Origin: Candidatus Scalindua sp. SCAELEC01
GTDB lineage: Bacteria; Planctomycetota; Brocadiia; Brocadiales; Scalinduaceae
Direction: 5' to 3'
Assembly (NCBI GenBank): GCA_004282745.1
Contig: SHMT01000021.1
Span: 1-64,000, forward strand
Length of the DNA stretch: 64,000 nucleotides
This document shows positions 9,456 to 18,655 of the stretch, one piece after another (position 1 is the stretch's first letter; each line of letters opens with the position of its first letter). The notes beneath the pieces are model-generated. The model saw only the letters and a list, made by a program, of their open reading frames with translations. It ran no database searches and was not told the origin of the DNA. The translations under genes were made by a program, and so were the position numbers.

Positions 9456-10511
9456 CTATGGCTGTAAAGACTCTATCTCTTCAAGGAGTGTGGTAACCAT
9501 CTCGTTCTCAGGGATTTTCCGTATTTTTTCTCCCTTTCTAAAGAGTAAACCAAATCCGTTTCCTCCAGCAATCCCGATATCTGCGTCCATTGCCTCTCCC
9601 GGACCATTAACCACGCAACCCATAACGGCAATTTGTATGGATTGTTTTTTGGTCGGAAGTCGTCTTTTTACGTCTTCAACTATTTTGACAAGGTCTATTT
9701 CACAACGTCCGCACGTAGGACAGGAGAGTATTTCAGCTTCACTGCTTTCCACTAATCCGATTGCTTCCAATATCTTATATCCAGCTCGTACCTCTTGATG
9801 AGGGGTTCCGGTGTACGATACCCTTAGCGTATCACCAATTCCTTCTGAAAGAAGCCCTCCAATTCCAATTGCTGATTTTATAACAGCATCTTCAGGTGCG
9901 CCTGCAGCGGTTACACCAAGATGCAGAGGGTAATCACACTGCCCCGCTATGGAGCGATATGCTTGCATGGTCTTCTGGACGTCAGATGCCTTTAGGGAAA
10001 TTATGATATCTTTAAAACCTAATGATTCGAAATGTTCACAATAGCGTAATGTTGTATTGACCATTAATTCGACTAAATCCGTCTCATTGCCTCTCTGGTC
10101 TCTGATTGAGCCTGAATTAACGCCTATTCGAATGGGTATACGTCTCTTTTTTGCCAAACGCACAATATCTTCTAGTTTCTCTCTTTTTTGCATATTACCG
10201 GGGTTGATCCTGATTTTATCAACTCCCTGATTTATCGCCTCCAGGGCAAGATTGTGCCCAAAATGTATATCTGCAACAAGCGGAATGTGGATCCTTTTTT
10301 TTATCTCTCCCAGGCACTTGACCGCCTTGACGTCCGGTACGGCAACCCTTATGATGTGGCACTTGAGGGCCTCTAATTCATGGATCTGATGTACCGTCGA
10401 CTCAATATTGTCAGTATGGGTCTTTGCCATTGACTGAATAGCGATGGGTGCATTCGCACCAATTTCTACTGAACCAATGGACACTAATCTTGATTTGCGG
10501 CGTGTTATCAC
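9456..10511 (-). CDS. ispG: 4-hydroxy-3-methylbut-2-enyl diphosphate synthase (IspG/GcpE)
   Basis: Iron-sulfur enzyme that converts MEcPP to HMBPP in the MEP isoprenoid pathway. The N-terminal TIM barrel shows APIAIQSM and LVADIHFGHNLALEA; the C-terminal 4Fe-4S domain shows CPTCGRC and GCVVNGPGEA. I prefer the GTG at 10511 (351 aa, beginning VITRRKSR, where relatives begin) with AAGGG about 11 bp upstream; an ATG at 10565 would add 18 residues unlike family members. It is first in the operon with dxr and rseP. Confidence 0.94.
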   Translation of the reverse strand: MITRRKSRLVSIGSVEIGANAPIAIQSMAKTHTDNIESTVHQIHELEALKCHIIRVAVPDVKAVKCLGEIKKRIHIPLVADIHFGHNLALEAINQGVDKIRINPGNMQKREKLEDIVRLAKKRRIPIRIGVNSGSIRDQRGNETDLVELMVNTTLRYCEHFESLGFKDIIISLKASDVQKTMQAYRSIAGQCDYPLHLGVTAAGAPEDAVIKSAIGIGGLLSEGIGDTLRVSYTGTPHQEVRAGYKILEAIGLVESSEAEILSCPTCGRCEIDLVKIVEDVKRRLPTKKQSIQIAVMGCVVNGPGEAMDADIGIAGGNGFGLLFRKGEKIRKIPENEMVTTLLEEIESLQP

Positions 10512-10665
10512 GTAGCCAAAAACCCTTAAAAGGTTTATCCGGGAAATATAAATATTTATGATCACTGATTATATAGTGCAGATGGTTACAGTCAAACAAA
10601 AATATTTACTGAATTTTCAATAACGGTAAGTGATGTTTTTTTTTACGAGAACAATACAAAAACAC

Positions 10666-10693
10666 TTGACACTTCTAGATGGGTATTTATCAT
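10666..10693 (+). promoter_or_regulatory. Predicted sigma-70-type promoter
   Basis: TTGACA at 10666-10671 and TATCAT at 10688-10693 with a 16-bp spacer, about 70 bp ahead of the iron-sulfur protein gene. The -35 is perfect and the -10 matches five of six bases. Confidence 0.6.
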
Positions 10694-10760
10694 AGTATTC
10701 ACATGAATAATTCAGTACTCTCATAGAGTTTAATTTTGTCATATCAATTGGAGAAGTGTA

Positions 10761-12101
10761 TTGGCTGCTCAAAGAACTGATACCTCTGTTGAGGTTATAC
10801 CTGGAAGTGCTCAACTACAAACAGAGGGTACATCTAGTCAGAAAAGAAAACAGAAACGAGTACCGTGGATGAGTCCTACTCGGTTTCGGTGGATTTCTCA
10901 GATCGCTTTTATGATTGTTTTTATTGGTATAGGATGCCAGTTCTATTTTTTTGTACGTTACTGTGAAAGTGGTGGTACAACCCCATATTTTTCAAGACCG
11001 CCGGGGATAGAGGCGTGTTTACCCATAGGCGCCTTTATGAGCCTCAAATACTTCTTGGGTATGGGGAAAGTGGACCCAATTCATCCTGCGGGGTTTATCA
11101 TCTTTGCTTCTATCCTACTTACATCATTCCTGTTTCAAAGGGGGTTTTGTAGTTGGATCTGTCCGGTAGGGACCATATCTGAATGGGCATGGAGATTGGG
11201 AGATTGGATAAAATCAAAATTCAACAAAACCGTCAGATATTGGGTAGAGATGTTTCCGGTTAAACTGACATGCGGTTTGAGCATGATAACAACCCCCATT
11301 ATCGCACTGATGATCCTTGACGTCATCAACTTTAGCTCTTTTAAATCTCTCTACGTTATCTCTCACACACTTTTCTATGTAATGCTCTCTTTTATCGGTA
11401 TAGCCCTGATCGCTCCCTTTGTTCTTCCAAAAAAAATATGGCCGGCTCGCCTTGAAGATTCTATTGCACGTGCTTGGAAATATTCTATCTTTGCTTTTTT
11501 TGCCGTTTCTATTTTAATCAAGATGCCGGCACAACAGCTTGAGGTTATCTTTACTCGATCACCATACATGAAGGTTGCAGATGTCATGATGTTAAATTTC
11601 TTCCGAAACCTTTCCCTGCTTGCCATAATCGTCTTGTCTCTCCTCTTTCTCTTTTCGATATTGAATAAGAATTATTGGTGCCGTTATTTTTGTCCTTATG
11701 GCGCAATTATCGGTCTCTTGGGGTGGGCAAGTGTCTTTAGAATTGTAAGAGACAGTAAAACGTGTATTGATTGTGGTAAGTGCACGAAGGCGTGTCCTGT
11801 TCTTATTGAGGTTGACAAGAAGAAGATTGTATATAGTCAAGAGTGTTGGGCATGTTATGACTGCGTTGAGGTCTGTCCGGTAAGTGGCGCCCTTGATATG
11901 AAGATTGTGGGGATTGGTAAGAAAGTACACTATGCCGTGTATGCAGGTCTTGTAGTTGGGTTATTTGTTGTTTTTATGAATACGGCGCGTTTTACCGGGG
12001 TTTGGTATAATAACGTATCGTTAGACGAATACATGTACAGGATTTCAGAAGTCGATGACCCCAAGTACAAACATAAGCAGGGAAAATTTGAAATTGAATA
12101 A
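10761..12101 (+). CDS. Membrane 4Fe-4S ferredoxin-type protein, NapH/CcoG/NosR-like
   Basis: 446 aa from a TTG start preceded by GGAG at 10750-10753. After a hydrophilic N-terminus come several membrane helices, with the Cx3CP motifs CSWICP and CRYFCP typical of the NosR/NapH/CcoG group on the helix flanks. Two cytoplasmic ferredoxin clusters follow (CIDCGKCTKACP and CWACYDCVEVCP), then a last membrane helix. Such proteins pass electrons between the quinone pool or ferredoxin and periplasmic or copper-handling partners; which role applies is not shown. The downstream DICT-domain gene begins inside or right at its end. Confidence 0.88.
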   Translation: MAAQRTDTSVEVIPGSAQLQTEGTSSQKRKQKRVPWMSPTRFRWISQIAFMIVFIGIGCQFYFFVRYCESGGTTPYFSRPPGIEACLPIGAFMSLKYFLGMGKVDPIHPAGFIIFASILLTSFLFQRGFCSWICPVGTISEWAWRLGDWIKSKFNKTVRYWVEMFPVKLTCGLSMITTPIIALMILDVINFSSFKSLYVISHTLFYVMLSFIGIALIAPFVLPKKIWPARLEDSIARAWKYSIFAFFAVSILIKMPAQQLEVIFTRSPYMKVADVMMLNFFRNLSLLAIIVLSLLFLFSILNKNYWCRYFCPYGAIIGLLGWASVFRIVRDSKTCIDCGKCTKACPVLIEVDKKKIVYSQECWACYDCVEVCPVSGALDMKIVGIGKKVHYAVYAGLVVGLFVVFMNTARFTGVWYNNVSLDEYMYRISEVDDPKYKHKQGKFEIE

Positions 12102-12666
12102 TCCTTTTCATCAACTGATAAGAGAGGTGCAGGCCTTGGATAAATACCATAAACCGAGTCCTCTTTTAGAAGACCTCGATCTGGATATGTTTGATGGCGA
12201 ATACCATTTTACAACATCTCGGGCAACTCTATTATTGATGAGTCGGGTGATTGAAGATACGCTAAAGCTGCACAAAAAACAGTGTTCATTATATGCGGGA
12301 TTTCAAGAATTAAGTCGATTTATGGAATTTCGTGAAAAATTTGTAAAATTGGCTGATCACGCTGACCAAATTTTTATTATTGGAATTGCAGACGAACCGA
12401 TAAAAGAAATTGCAGATAATGTGCATATTCTTACCGAAAATGCCGATATTATACGCGAAAATTGGATATCCATAATCTCCAACAGAGAAGAGATCCATAT
12501 TTCCCTCATTGCCGAAGAGATTCCTTCCCGGAAACAGCATGAAAGGTATGCGGGGTTCTACACGAACAGCAGGGTGGTAACCGAAAAAGCTATAGGGATT
12601 TTGAAAAGTAACAACGTGCTGAGCCGTGAAATAGCATTTGGTAAACAGACCTTTTTTGACCTCTGA
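12055..12666 (+). CDS. DICT sensory domain protein
   Basis: Up to 203 aa. The section SLYAGFQELSRFMEFREKFVKLADHADQIFIIGIADEP fits the DICT domain, found in diguanylate cyclases and two-component proteins, where it is thought to sense light or redox inputs. No output domain is present, so this is a stand-alone DICT protein. The ATG at 12055 overlaps the upstream gene by 47 bp and has no clear ribosome site; TTG codons at 12088 or 12094, behind AGGGA, are more likely starts. Close coupling with the iron-sulfur protein suggests a joint role. Confidence 0.7.
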   Translation: MTPSTNISRENLKLNNPFHQLIREVQALDKYHKPSPLLEDLDLDMFDGEYHFTTSRATLLLMSRVIEDTLKLHKKQCSLYAGFQELSRFMEFREKFVKLADHADQIFIIGIADEPIKEIADNVHILTENADIIRENWISIISNREEIHISLIAEEIPSRKQHERYAGFYTNSRVVTEKAIGILKSNNVLSREIAFGKQTFFDL

Positions 12667-12674
12667 TTCCTTAA

Positions 12675-13373
12675 ATGACCAACTCCCCATCTACTGTACT
12701 TGCTGTAAGCCCCCATCCCGACGATGTTGAATGTGGGATGGGTGGTAGTATCATAAAACTTCTTAAACTTGGCCACAAAGTTCATGTTGTCGATCTCACA
12801 AATGGTGAGCCTACTCCGCATGGCACACCAGAATTGAGGAGGAGAGAGTGTGAAAAGGCGACAGATTTATTGGCTTTAACCAGCAGGATTACTCTAGACT
12901 TTCCCAACCGCTACCTATTTGACAATGTCGAGGTGAGATACAAAGTCGCTGAGGTTATTCGTAAGGTAAAACCCGAGATACTGTTTTTGCCATTCTGGGA
13001 AGACGCTCACCCTGATCATGTACAGGCGGCACAGATTGGTGAGGCCGCAAGATTTTATGCAAAACTTACCAAAACTGATATGGCTGGTGATCCCTGGTAC
13101 CCGAAGCGTATTTTTTATTATCAATGGACTCATATGAGAGTCCAGTTTCCCCCTGCGTTTATTCTTGACATTAGTGATGAATTTGAAAAAAAAGTAAAAG
13201 TGGTCAAAACGTATGAGTCCCAATTTGCCTTTTCAGATGATAGATGGAACAGCGTAAGCGGTTCACTTCATGCATATGGACACTATTATGGTGAGTTAAT
13301 CGGTACCCGGTATGGAGAACCTTTTGCCTGTCGAGAAAAGATAGGATTGAGAGATATAGGGGGGTTAATATAA
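12675..13373 (+). CDS. PIG-L family deacetylase, BshB1-like
   Basis: 232 aa zinc-dependent N-acetyl-sugar deacetylase. The metal motif SPHPDDVECGMGG (AHPDD type), the second motif HPDHVQAA, and the pattern DLTNGEPTPHGT fit the BshB1 branch, which removes acetyl from GlcNAc-malate in bacillithiol synthesis. BshA and BshC are not in the window, so the pathway assignment is inferred from similarity only; LmbE-like deacetylation of another substrate is the alternative. It sits eight bases after the DICT gene and four before the HypE-like gene. Confidence 0.85.
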   Translation: MTNSPSTVLAVSPHPDDVECGMGGSIIKLLKLGHKVHVVDLTNGEPTPHGTPELRRRECEKATDLLALTSRITLDFPNRYLFDNVEVRYKVAEVIRKVKPEILFLPFWEDAHPDHVQAAQIGEAARFYAKLTKTDMAGDPWYPKRIFYYQWTHMRVQFPPAFILDISDEFEKKVKVVKTYESQFAFSDDRWNSVSGSLHAYGHYYGELIGTRYGEPFACREKIGLRDIGGLI

Positions 13374-13377
13374 AGAG

Positions 13378-14391
13378 ATGCATCCTTTGAAGGTTGGTAA
13401 ATTACCCTCAGCGCTCCTTGGTGATTTAATCCAGTCTATTACGTGCAATGACAAAAGGGTCATTATTGGGCCAAAAATTGGTGAAGACGCTACCGTGATA
13501 GATTTTGGTGACAAATACCTCATTGTTAAAACTGACCCAGTCACTTTTGCTACCCAGGAGATCGGGTGGCATACCGTACAGGTGAACGCAAACGATATTG
13601 CAACCATGGGGGGGGTACCTAAGTGGTTCTTGGTCTCCATCTTGTTACCGGAAGGTAAAACAGATGAAGGAATGGTAAGGAAAATATTCTCCGATATTAA
13701 TCGAGCGGCAGAAGAGTTGAGTATAACTCTTTGCGGTGGCCATACAGAAATTACTTATGGCCTAAGCAGACCGATAGTGACCGGACAGATGCTCGGAGAA
13801 GTAGATAAAAATAAATTAGTAAATAATGCCAATGCCAAGCTCGGTGATGAAATCTTACTCACGAAGAGTATAGCCCTTGAGGGTATGGCGGTTCTTGCAC
13901 GGGAAAAAGAGAGTGAATTATTAAGGAGATATGATAGCGCCTTTATAAAAAAGGTCCAAAATTTTCTGTATGATCCCGGCATTAGCATTGTAAAAGAGGC
14001 GCTGATTGCAAATCAGACTGCACGGGTGAGTGCAATGCATGATCCCACCGAGGGTGGATTGTCTACCGGATTATGGGAGCTTGCAAAGGTTGCAAATACT
14101 GGTGTTACCGTGTATGCAGAGAGGATTCCGTGTCTCTGGGAAGCAAGGACATTGTGTGCAGATTTCAAGCTTGATCCAATGGGCGTAGTTGCCTCTGGCG
14201 CTTTATTGATAGTTGTGGATCCTTCTATGAGTGAATCGGTTAAAAGGGATATTGAAAATGGTGGCATTGATTGCTCGGTAATAGGCAAATTGACAAAAAT
14301 TGATGAAGGTTTAAAGATCGTCAAAAACGGAAAGAAGCAAGACTTACCTCTCTTTGAAGTAGATGAAATTGCATCGATTTTTTGTTTATAG
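13378..14391 (+). CDS. AIR synthase-related protein, HypE-like
   Basis: 337 aa with the PurM/HypE two-domain fold: the N-terminal part (GEDATVIDFGDKYLIVKTDPV, NANDIATMGGVPKW, CGGHTEIT) and the C-terminal part (MHDPTEGGLSTGLWELA). HypE dehydrates a carbamoyl group to the cyanide ligand of NiFe hydrogenases, but true HypE ends in a conserved Cys. Here the last residue before Leu is Cys (IFCL), which is compatible with, but not proof of, that chemistry. No other hyp gene is nearby. It ends the four-gene run that starts with the iron-sulfur protein. Confidence 0.82.
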   Translation: MHPLKVGKLPSALLGDLIQSITCNDKRVIIGPKIGEDATVIDFGDKYLIVKTDPVTFATQEIGWHTVQVNANDIATMGGVPKWFLVSILLPEGKTDEGMVRKIFSDINRAAEELSITLCGGHTEITYGLSRPIVTGQMLGEVDKNKLVNNANAKLGDEILLTKSIALEGMAVLAREKESELLRRYDSAFIKKVQNFLYDPGISIVKEALIANQTARVSAMHDPTEGGLSTGLWELAKVANTGVTVYAERIPCLWEARTLCADFKLDPMGVVASGALLIVVDPSMSESVKRDIENGGIDCSVIGKLTKIDEGLKIVKNGKKQDLPLFEVDEIASIFCL

Positions 14392-14544
14392 TGTTTGTCC
14401 GTAGATCTGAAGGTTGCACCAAAACTACCCAGAAACAGGAATGCTGATTTCATTACCAACACGTGCCTAAGGCTGTAAGTACAGAAAAAGAGTCGAAGCG
14501 TAATGTCGTTTAACCACTAACGATAACACCATCACTCTTTTATC

Positions 14545-14573
14545 TTGACATCCTCTCCCATTGGCTATAAAAT
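14545..14573 (+). promoter_or_regulatory. Predicted promoter of the hflKC leader
   Basis: TTGACA at 14545-14550 and TAAAAT at 14568-14573 with a 17-bp spacer. It lies about 275 bp upstream of hflK and just ahead of the structured leader. Confidence 0.6.
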
Positions 14574-14579
14574 TCCTTT

Positions 14580-14820
14580 ATCTCTGTTCGTGCTTTATTT
14601 GTGAGTGGGTAAAATTGTTATTGTCCTAGTGCCGTGTTTTTGGTAGGATTGCAGGTGCTCGGCTGACACGTTGTGCGGTTTTCTGAAAGATCCTTCAGCG
14701 TTGTTCATGATATACACACAACCCGTTGGCGTTCATAAGCAAAGATACACGACCGAGCTGTCGTGTAATGATTTTTGGAGAACAGGGAGGAAGTCGTTTT
14801 GAACCCTCCCTGATTTTAGT
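14580..14820 (+). ncRNA. Candidate structured leader RNA / small RNA upstream of hflKC
   Basis: No coding frame, but a promoter at the left and a terminator-like hairpin at the right. By eye it holds: TCCTA/TAGGA (14624-28 with 14644-48); GTTGTGCGG pairing CACAACCCG region (14670 with 14717-25) enclosing CTGAA/TTCAG (14683-87 with 14694-98); and a perfect 7-bp stem ACACGAC/GTCGTGT (14747-53 with 14760-66). The loop of the last stem, CGAGC, is complementary to GCTCG at 14657-61, which would give a pseudoknot or an alternative fold. I do not recognise a known class (tmRNA, RNase P, SRP and 6S signatures not seen). Confidence 0.5.
14783..14820 (+). terminator. Rho-independent terminator-like hairpin before hflK
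   Basis: CAGGGAGG (14783-14790) pairs perfectly with CCTCCCTG (14805-14812), followed by ATTTTAGTTT. It ends only 28 bp before the hflK start, leaving little room for a separate hflK promoter, so it may act as an attenuator. Confidence 0.7.
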
Positions 14821-14848
14821 TTGAAGCGTAAGAGAAGCGGTAATAATT

Positions 14849-15847
14849 ATGAGTGACGATTATAGAAGACAACCCGATTTCAAGTTTGATAGCGTACAGC
14901 TTGAGCCTTTCAAAAAGTATATAATCCCTATTGCCATTGTTCTGGCCATTATCATCATAGGATACTCCTCGTTTTATACCGTAAAGGCAAATCAGGAAGC
15001 TGCGATATTGAGATTTGGTCGGTATACAAAGACTGTTGGCCCTGGATTGCACGGCAAGCTGCCATTTGGAATTGATAGGGTCTACATCGGAGAGGTAAAG
15101 CGTATTTATAACGAAGAGTTTGGCTACAGGACTTTGCGTTCTGGTAGAGAAAGCGCCATAGATTATGATTTCAGAGGTGCGAAAGATGTCTCATTGATGT
15201 TAACGGGCGACAGGAACTGTTCAGTAGTCAATTGGGTTGTAAGGTACAAAATCAAAGACTTAAAGGCATTTCTCTTCAATGTGAGAAATGTAAAGGACAC
15301 TATACGAGATGTTTCTGAAGCGGTAATGAGAACAACCATAGGCGATAGATCAATCGATGAGGTCTTGACGGTAGGGAGACGGGACATTGAAGAGCTTGCG
15401 AGAGAAAAGATGGAGAACCGTCTCGATCTGTATGGTTGCGGAATAGATATCCAAGTGGTCAATTTAAAGGGTGTTGATCCACCTTCTCAGGTAAAAGACG
15501 CATTCGATGCCGTTAATAAGGCAGTTCAGATGAGAGATCAGATAATCAACGAAGCTGAAGGAAAAAAGAATAAGATAATCCCGGCTGCCAGGGGAAAGAG
15601 AGAGCAGGTTATCATGGAGGCGGAGGGGTATAAAGTGAAGAGGATAAATGAGGCAACGGGTGACACCAAGGCATTCCTGGCTGTATTGATGGAGTATGAA
15701 AAGGAAAAAGATGTGACAAGACGAAGGCTCTATCTTGAGACGATGGCAAAAGTGCTCCCGGAATGTGAAGAGATCTATATTATTGATAAAGACCAGAAAG
15801 GCCTTCTGCCGTTTCTTAACCTGGGGGAGAGCAAATTACCACAATGA
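14849..15847 (+). CDS. hflK: HflK-like SPFH/prohibitin membrane protein
   Basis: 332 aa. A short cytoplasmic N-terminus, one membrane helix (about residues 24-45), then an SPFH (band 7) domain starting YTVKANQEAAILRFGRYTKTVGPGLH and an alanine/glutamate-rich helical tail. HflK and HflC form a large cage around FtsH in the inner membrane and modulate its proteolysis. The stop codon overlaps the hflC start (ATGA). The upstream leader with a terminator suggests regulation at transcript elongation. Confidence 0.9.
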   Translation: MSDDYRRQPDFKFDSVQLEPFKKYIIPIAIVLAIIIIGYSSFYTVKANQEAAILRFGRYTKTVGPGLHGKLPFGIDRVYIGEVKRIYNEEFGYRTLRSGRESAIDYDFRGAKDVSLMLTGDRNCSVVNWVVRYKIKDLKAFLFNVRNVKDTIRDVSEAVMRTTIGDRSIDEVLTVGRRDIEELAREKMENRLDLYGCGIDIQVVNLKGVDPPSQVKDAFDAVNKAVQMRDQIINEAEGKKNKIIPAARGKREQVIMEAEGYKVKRINEATGDTKAFLAVLMEYEKEKDVTRRRLYLETMAKVLPECEEIYIIDKDQKGLLPFLNLGESKLPQ

Positions 15848-16836
15848 AACCTCGCGCACAGATTTTAATAATAATTGCAATAGTAGTAGTTGTCGGAGCC
15901 ATTATCATTGGTTCTAGCGCATTCTACGTAGTGGACGTAAAAACGCAGGCAGTCGTGACGCAGTTTGGCAAACCGGTGAGAACGGTAACAGAACCAGGTT
16001 TGCATGTAAAAACCCCATTCATCCAAATGGTGATATATTTTGAGAACAGGATTTTAGACTGGGATGGAGAACCGAGTGATATTTTAACAAGGGATAAAGA
16101 AAATATTGGCGTTAACACGTGGGCACGATGGAGAATTGTTGATCCCTTAAAATTTTATACATCCCTGGGGCGGGAAAATAGTGGGCAAGGGGTGCTCGAT
16201 GAAGTTATAGAGTCTGCAGTAAAAAACGTGGTAAGTGCGTACCCCTTGAATGAGATCCTTCGGGATACAAACCGAAAACTAGCCTATACAACCGAAGAGT
16301 TGGAAAAAGCTGAGATAGAAAAGAAGATCCATATCGATATGGGGAGAACGAAATTGGTCGAGAAAATTCGGGTAATGGCGAATAAGGGATTGGCGGAAAG
16401 GTATGGGTTGGAACTCCTGGATGTAAGGATCAAGCATATCAACTATGTGGCGACTGTGATACCCAAGATATTCGATAGAATGCGTTCGGAAAGGATGAGG
16501 ATAGCCAGCAAATACGAATCTGAGGGTAGGAGGGAAGAGGCGGAGATATTGGGTCAGATGAAGAGAGAGCTGGAGGGGATCGAATCTGAGGGGTACAAGG
16601 TTGCCATAGAAACCAGAGGTGTAGCTGATGCTGAAGCAATTAGGATTTATGCGAATGCATATAAAAAGGCACCTGAATTCTACACATTTACGAAGACCCT
16701 TGAGACCTATGCGAAGACAATCAGCAATAAGACCCGTCTGATATTGAGTACTGATAGTGACTATTTTCAGTATCTGAATAGTTCGATGGGCAGAGAGAAA
16801 GTTGATAAGCCAGATCAGCAATTAAGTGAGGAGTAG
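15844..16836 (+). CDS. hflC: HflC-like SPFH/prohibitin membrane protein
   Basis: 330 aa. One N-terminal membrane helix (residues about 8-28), then the band 7 domain VDVKTQAVVTQFGKPVRTVTEPGLHVKTPF and the charged helical region RMRSERMRIASKYESEGRREEAEI typical of HflC. It partners HflK, with which it shares a 4-bp overlap. FtsH is not in the window. Confidence 0.92.
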   Translation: MKPRAQILIIIAIVVVVGAIIIGSSAFYVVDVKTQAVVTQFGKPVRTVTEPGLHVKTPFIQMVIYFENRILDWDGEPSDILTRDKENIGVNTWARWRIVDPLKFYTSLGRENSGQGVLDEVIESAVKNVVSAYPLNEILRDTNRKLAYTTEELEKAEIEKKIHIDMGRTKLVEKIRVMANKGLAERYGLELLDVRIKHINYVATVIPKIFDRMRSERMRIASKYESEGRREEAEILGQMKRELEGIESEGYKVAIETRGVADAEAIRIYANAYKKAPEFYTFTKTLETYAKTISNKTRLILSTDSDYFQYLNSSMGREKVDKPDQQLSEE

Positions 16837-17177
16837 GTCGCTTCAAACGCACAGGTTTCTCATTTGTGGCAAATTTTGGTAGTTGTAGTTGGAAGGATTT
16901 AAAAACGGCGGATAGTTTGAGACAGAATGGTTTTCCTTTGACAGTCGGAAACCGTTCAGGCTGATTGAGCTTGTGGTACGCTCTGGAAAGGATTTAAAAT
17001 TTGGGTAGTTTTTTCGTAGAGTCGACTCTGTCGCGAACCTAACACACACACATCACAGCGACTCCGATAGTTAGTGCACTTCTCGACAATTACAATACTC
17101 ACACTCTTATTCCACTAATATTACGACTTTCTCTGTAATGACAGGAATACCTCATTTGCTAATTTTTCATAAACAAT
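16837..17177. other. Intergenic, no gene recognised
   Basis: About 340 bp between hflC and the TonB-like gene. It holds a short CA-dinucleotide run (ACACACACACA near 17041) and no convincing terminator or promoter. Confidence 0.4.
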
Positions 17178-18638
17178 ATGTACCTAAGATCACCCTTGGA
17201 TTATGAAACGAAAAGTATTTTTTACTATTTTCTGGCCATCTCCTGTATCCTGCATCTGATCTTTATCTTTATCTTTACTTCTGCAAGTTTGAGTCAATTC
17301 CTCAAACCTAATCTCAATGTTATCGATGATGGCTCAAAAAAGGACGATTATGTAGTTGAGGTATCATTTGAAAAGATAAAAGAAGAGGAGGAGGTGGATA
17401 AAAGTCCGGAAATTAAAGAAGAAGAGGAAATTACACCGGAGCTGAAAGAGGAGGAGAAGAGAGAGATTTTTGTTGATACATCTGAGCAGATCACTGATGA
17501 GACACCTCAAGTCGATACTGAGAAAATAGGAGAAGTGGGTTCAATCGCTAAGGACATGTATGCGGGGCAGGATAACTTGAATAGTGAACCACGATTAACC
17601 GATGAAGCAGAGGACCTTATCCCGGAGCCGGAGTATCGAACAGCCCTCGCTTCGCAACAGGCGGATGTACAGATTGAACCTCAGATAAATACACTACCTC
17701 GTTTACAAGAGGAGGTTGCGGAAAGTGAACAGGATGAAACTGTTGTTGAAGAAGAGAATCGAGAGGCAGAGATGAAGAGCGTGTCAGTCGAAACCTCTGA
17801 GGCGAGTAATGTGCGGGAAATAGAAGCGCGAGATACAATTGCGGTCCCCGAGGAAACTGCTGAAAAGAGTGTTGCTCAGGTAAGAGAAGGGGAGGTAACT
17901 GCTGATCCAAACGATCAGAATGAAGAGGTGGAAATTGAAGCGTCTTCATTTGATTCAGATATGATTGTCCCTGAAAACATACCGGTTCAGGGGGTTTTGG
18001 AAGAAGAAGCAGACCTTGAAGAGGAATTGGTTGAAAAAGTTAGTACTGAGGTGCTTGAAGAGCAAGGTGAACGAGAAGTACCACAAGAAGAAACTGAGCC
18101 TCTCCCTACCAGAGAAAATATCAAGTTGGTGTCCCTACCGAAAGATAGTATGGATCAAATTGCCGAAGTGCTCCAGGAAACGTTGAAAGAAAGTGCTCAT
18201 GAGAGCGCACAAGAAAACGTGGAGAACCCTGAAGAGCAGTTAAATACTATTTCTCCTAGTGATACGGTTCAGGCTCCTTTTTTTGAAGATAACATTTCTA
18301 ATGCCCCAATTCAAGGTCGTGAGTCATTTAACATAAAGAAGCATGAATATGCACCCTATTATAAACATATACGAGATAAGATACGGTTGTTTTGGCTGGT
18401 ACAATACGGTACGGATGCATCGATTAATCTCGTAACCAAAGAGTATAAACCTGTTGTTGTAGAATTTAAGGTCTTACCTTCCGGCAAGATAGTAGAAGTT
18501 GCCATTTCGAATACGGCGGGTAATGATCTCCTTGCATCCAAGGTGCAAACATCTGTCCAAAACACAATGTTAGACAAATTCCCCGACTACGTTAATGAAA
18601 AGTTTATTAACGTGAGGTTTAATTTTTACTTTTTTTAA
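17178..18638 (+). CDS. TonB-like energy-transducing protein
   Basis: 486 aa. A single N-terminal membrane helix (about 14-40) is followed by a very long acidic linker (about residues 50-370) dominated by Glu, then a C-terminal TonB/TolA-like domain (about 390-486) with YYKHIRDKIRLFW and VVVEFKVLPSGKIVEVAI. TonB linkers are normally Pro/Lys-rich; this one is Glu/Val-rich and longer than usual. With exbB and exbD downstream it should couple the proton motive force to outer-membrane transport or envelope maintenance. A Tol-type role is possible, as no tolB or pal is seen. Confidence 0.82.
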   Translation: MYLRSPLDYETKSIFYYFLAISCILHLIFIFIFTSASLSQFLKPNLNVIDDGSKKDDYVVEVSFEKIKEEEEVDKSPEIKEEEEITPELKEEEKREIFVDTSEQITDETPQVDTEKIGEVGSIAKDMYAGQDNLNSEPRLTDEAEDLIPEPEYRTALASQQADVQIEPQINTLPRLQEEVAESEQDETVVEEENREAEMKSVSVETSEASNVREIEARDTIAVPEETAEKSVAQVREGEVTADPNDQNEEVEIEASSFDSDMIVPENIPVQGVLEEEADLEEELVEKVSTEVLEEQGEREVPQEETEPLPTRENIKLVSLPKDSMDQIAEVLQETLKESAHESAQENVENPEEQLNTISPSDTVQAPFFEDNISNAPIQGRESFNIKKHEYAPYYKHIRDKIRLFWLVQYGTDASINLVTKEYKPVVVEFKVLPSGKIVEVAISNTAGNDLLASKVQTSVQNTMLDKFPDYVNEKFINVRFNFYFF

Positions 18639-18655
18639 GGCTTGGAGGTGATAAC

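Noticed and set aside
14580-14820. Assignment of the leader to 6S RNA, tmRNA, SRP RNA or RNase P RNA
   Set aside because: Conserved sequence blocks of those RNAs were not seen; left as an unclassified structured RNA.
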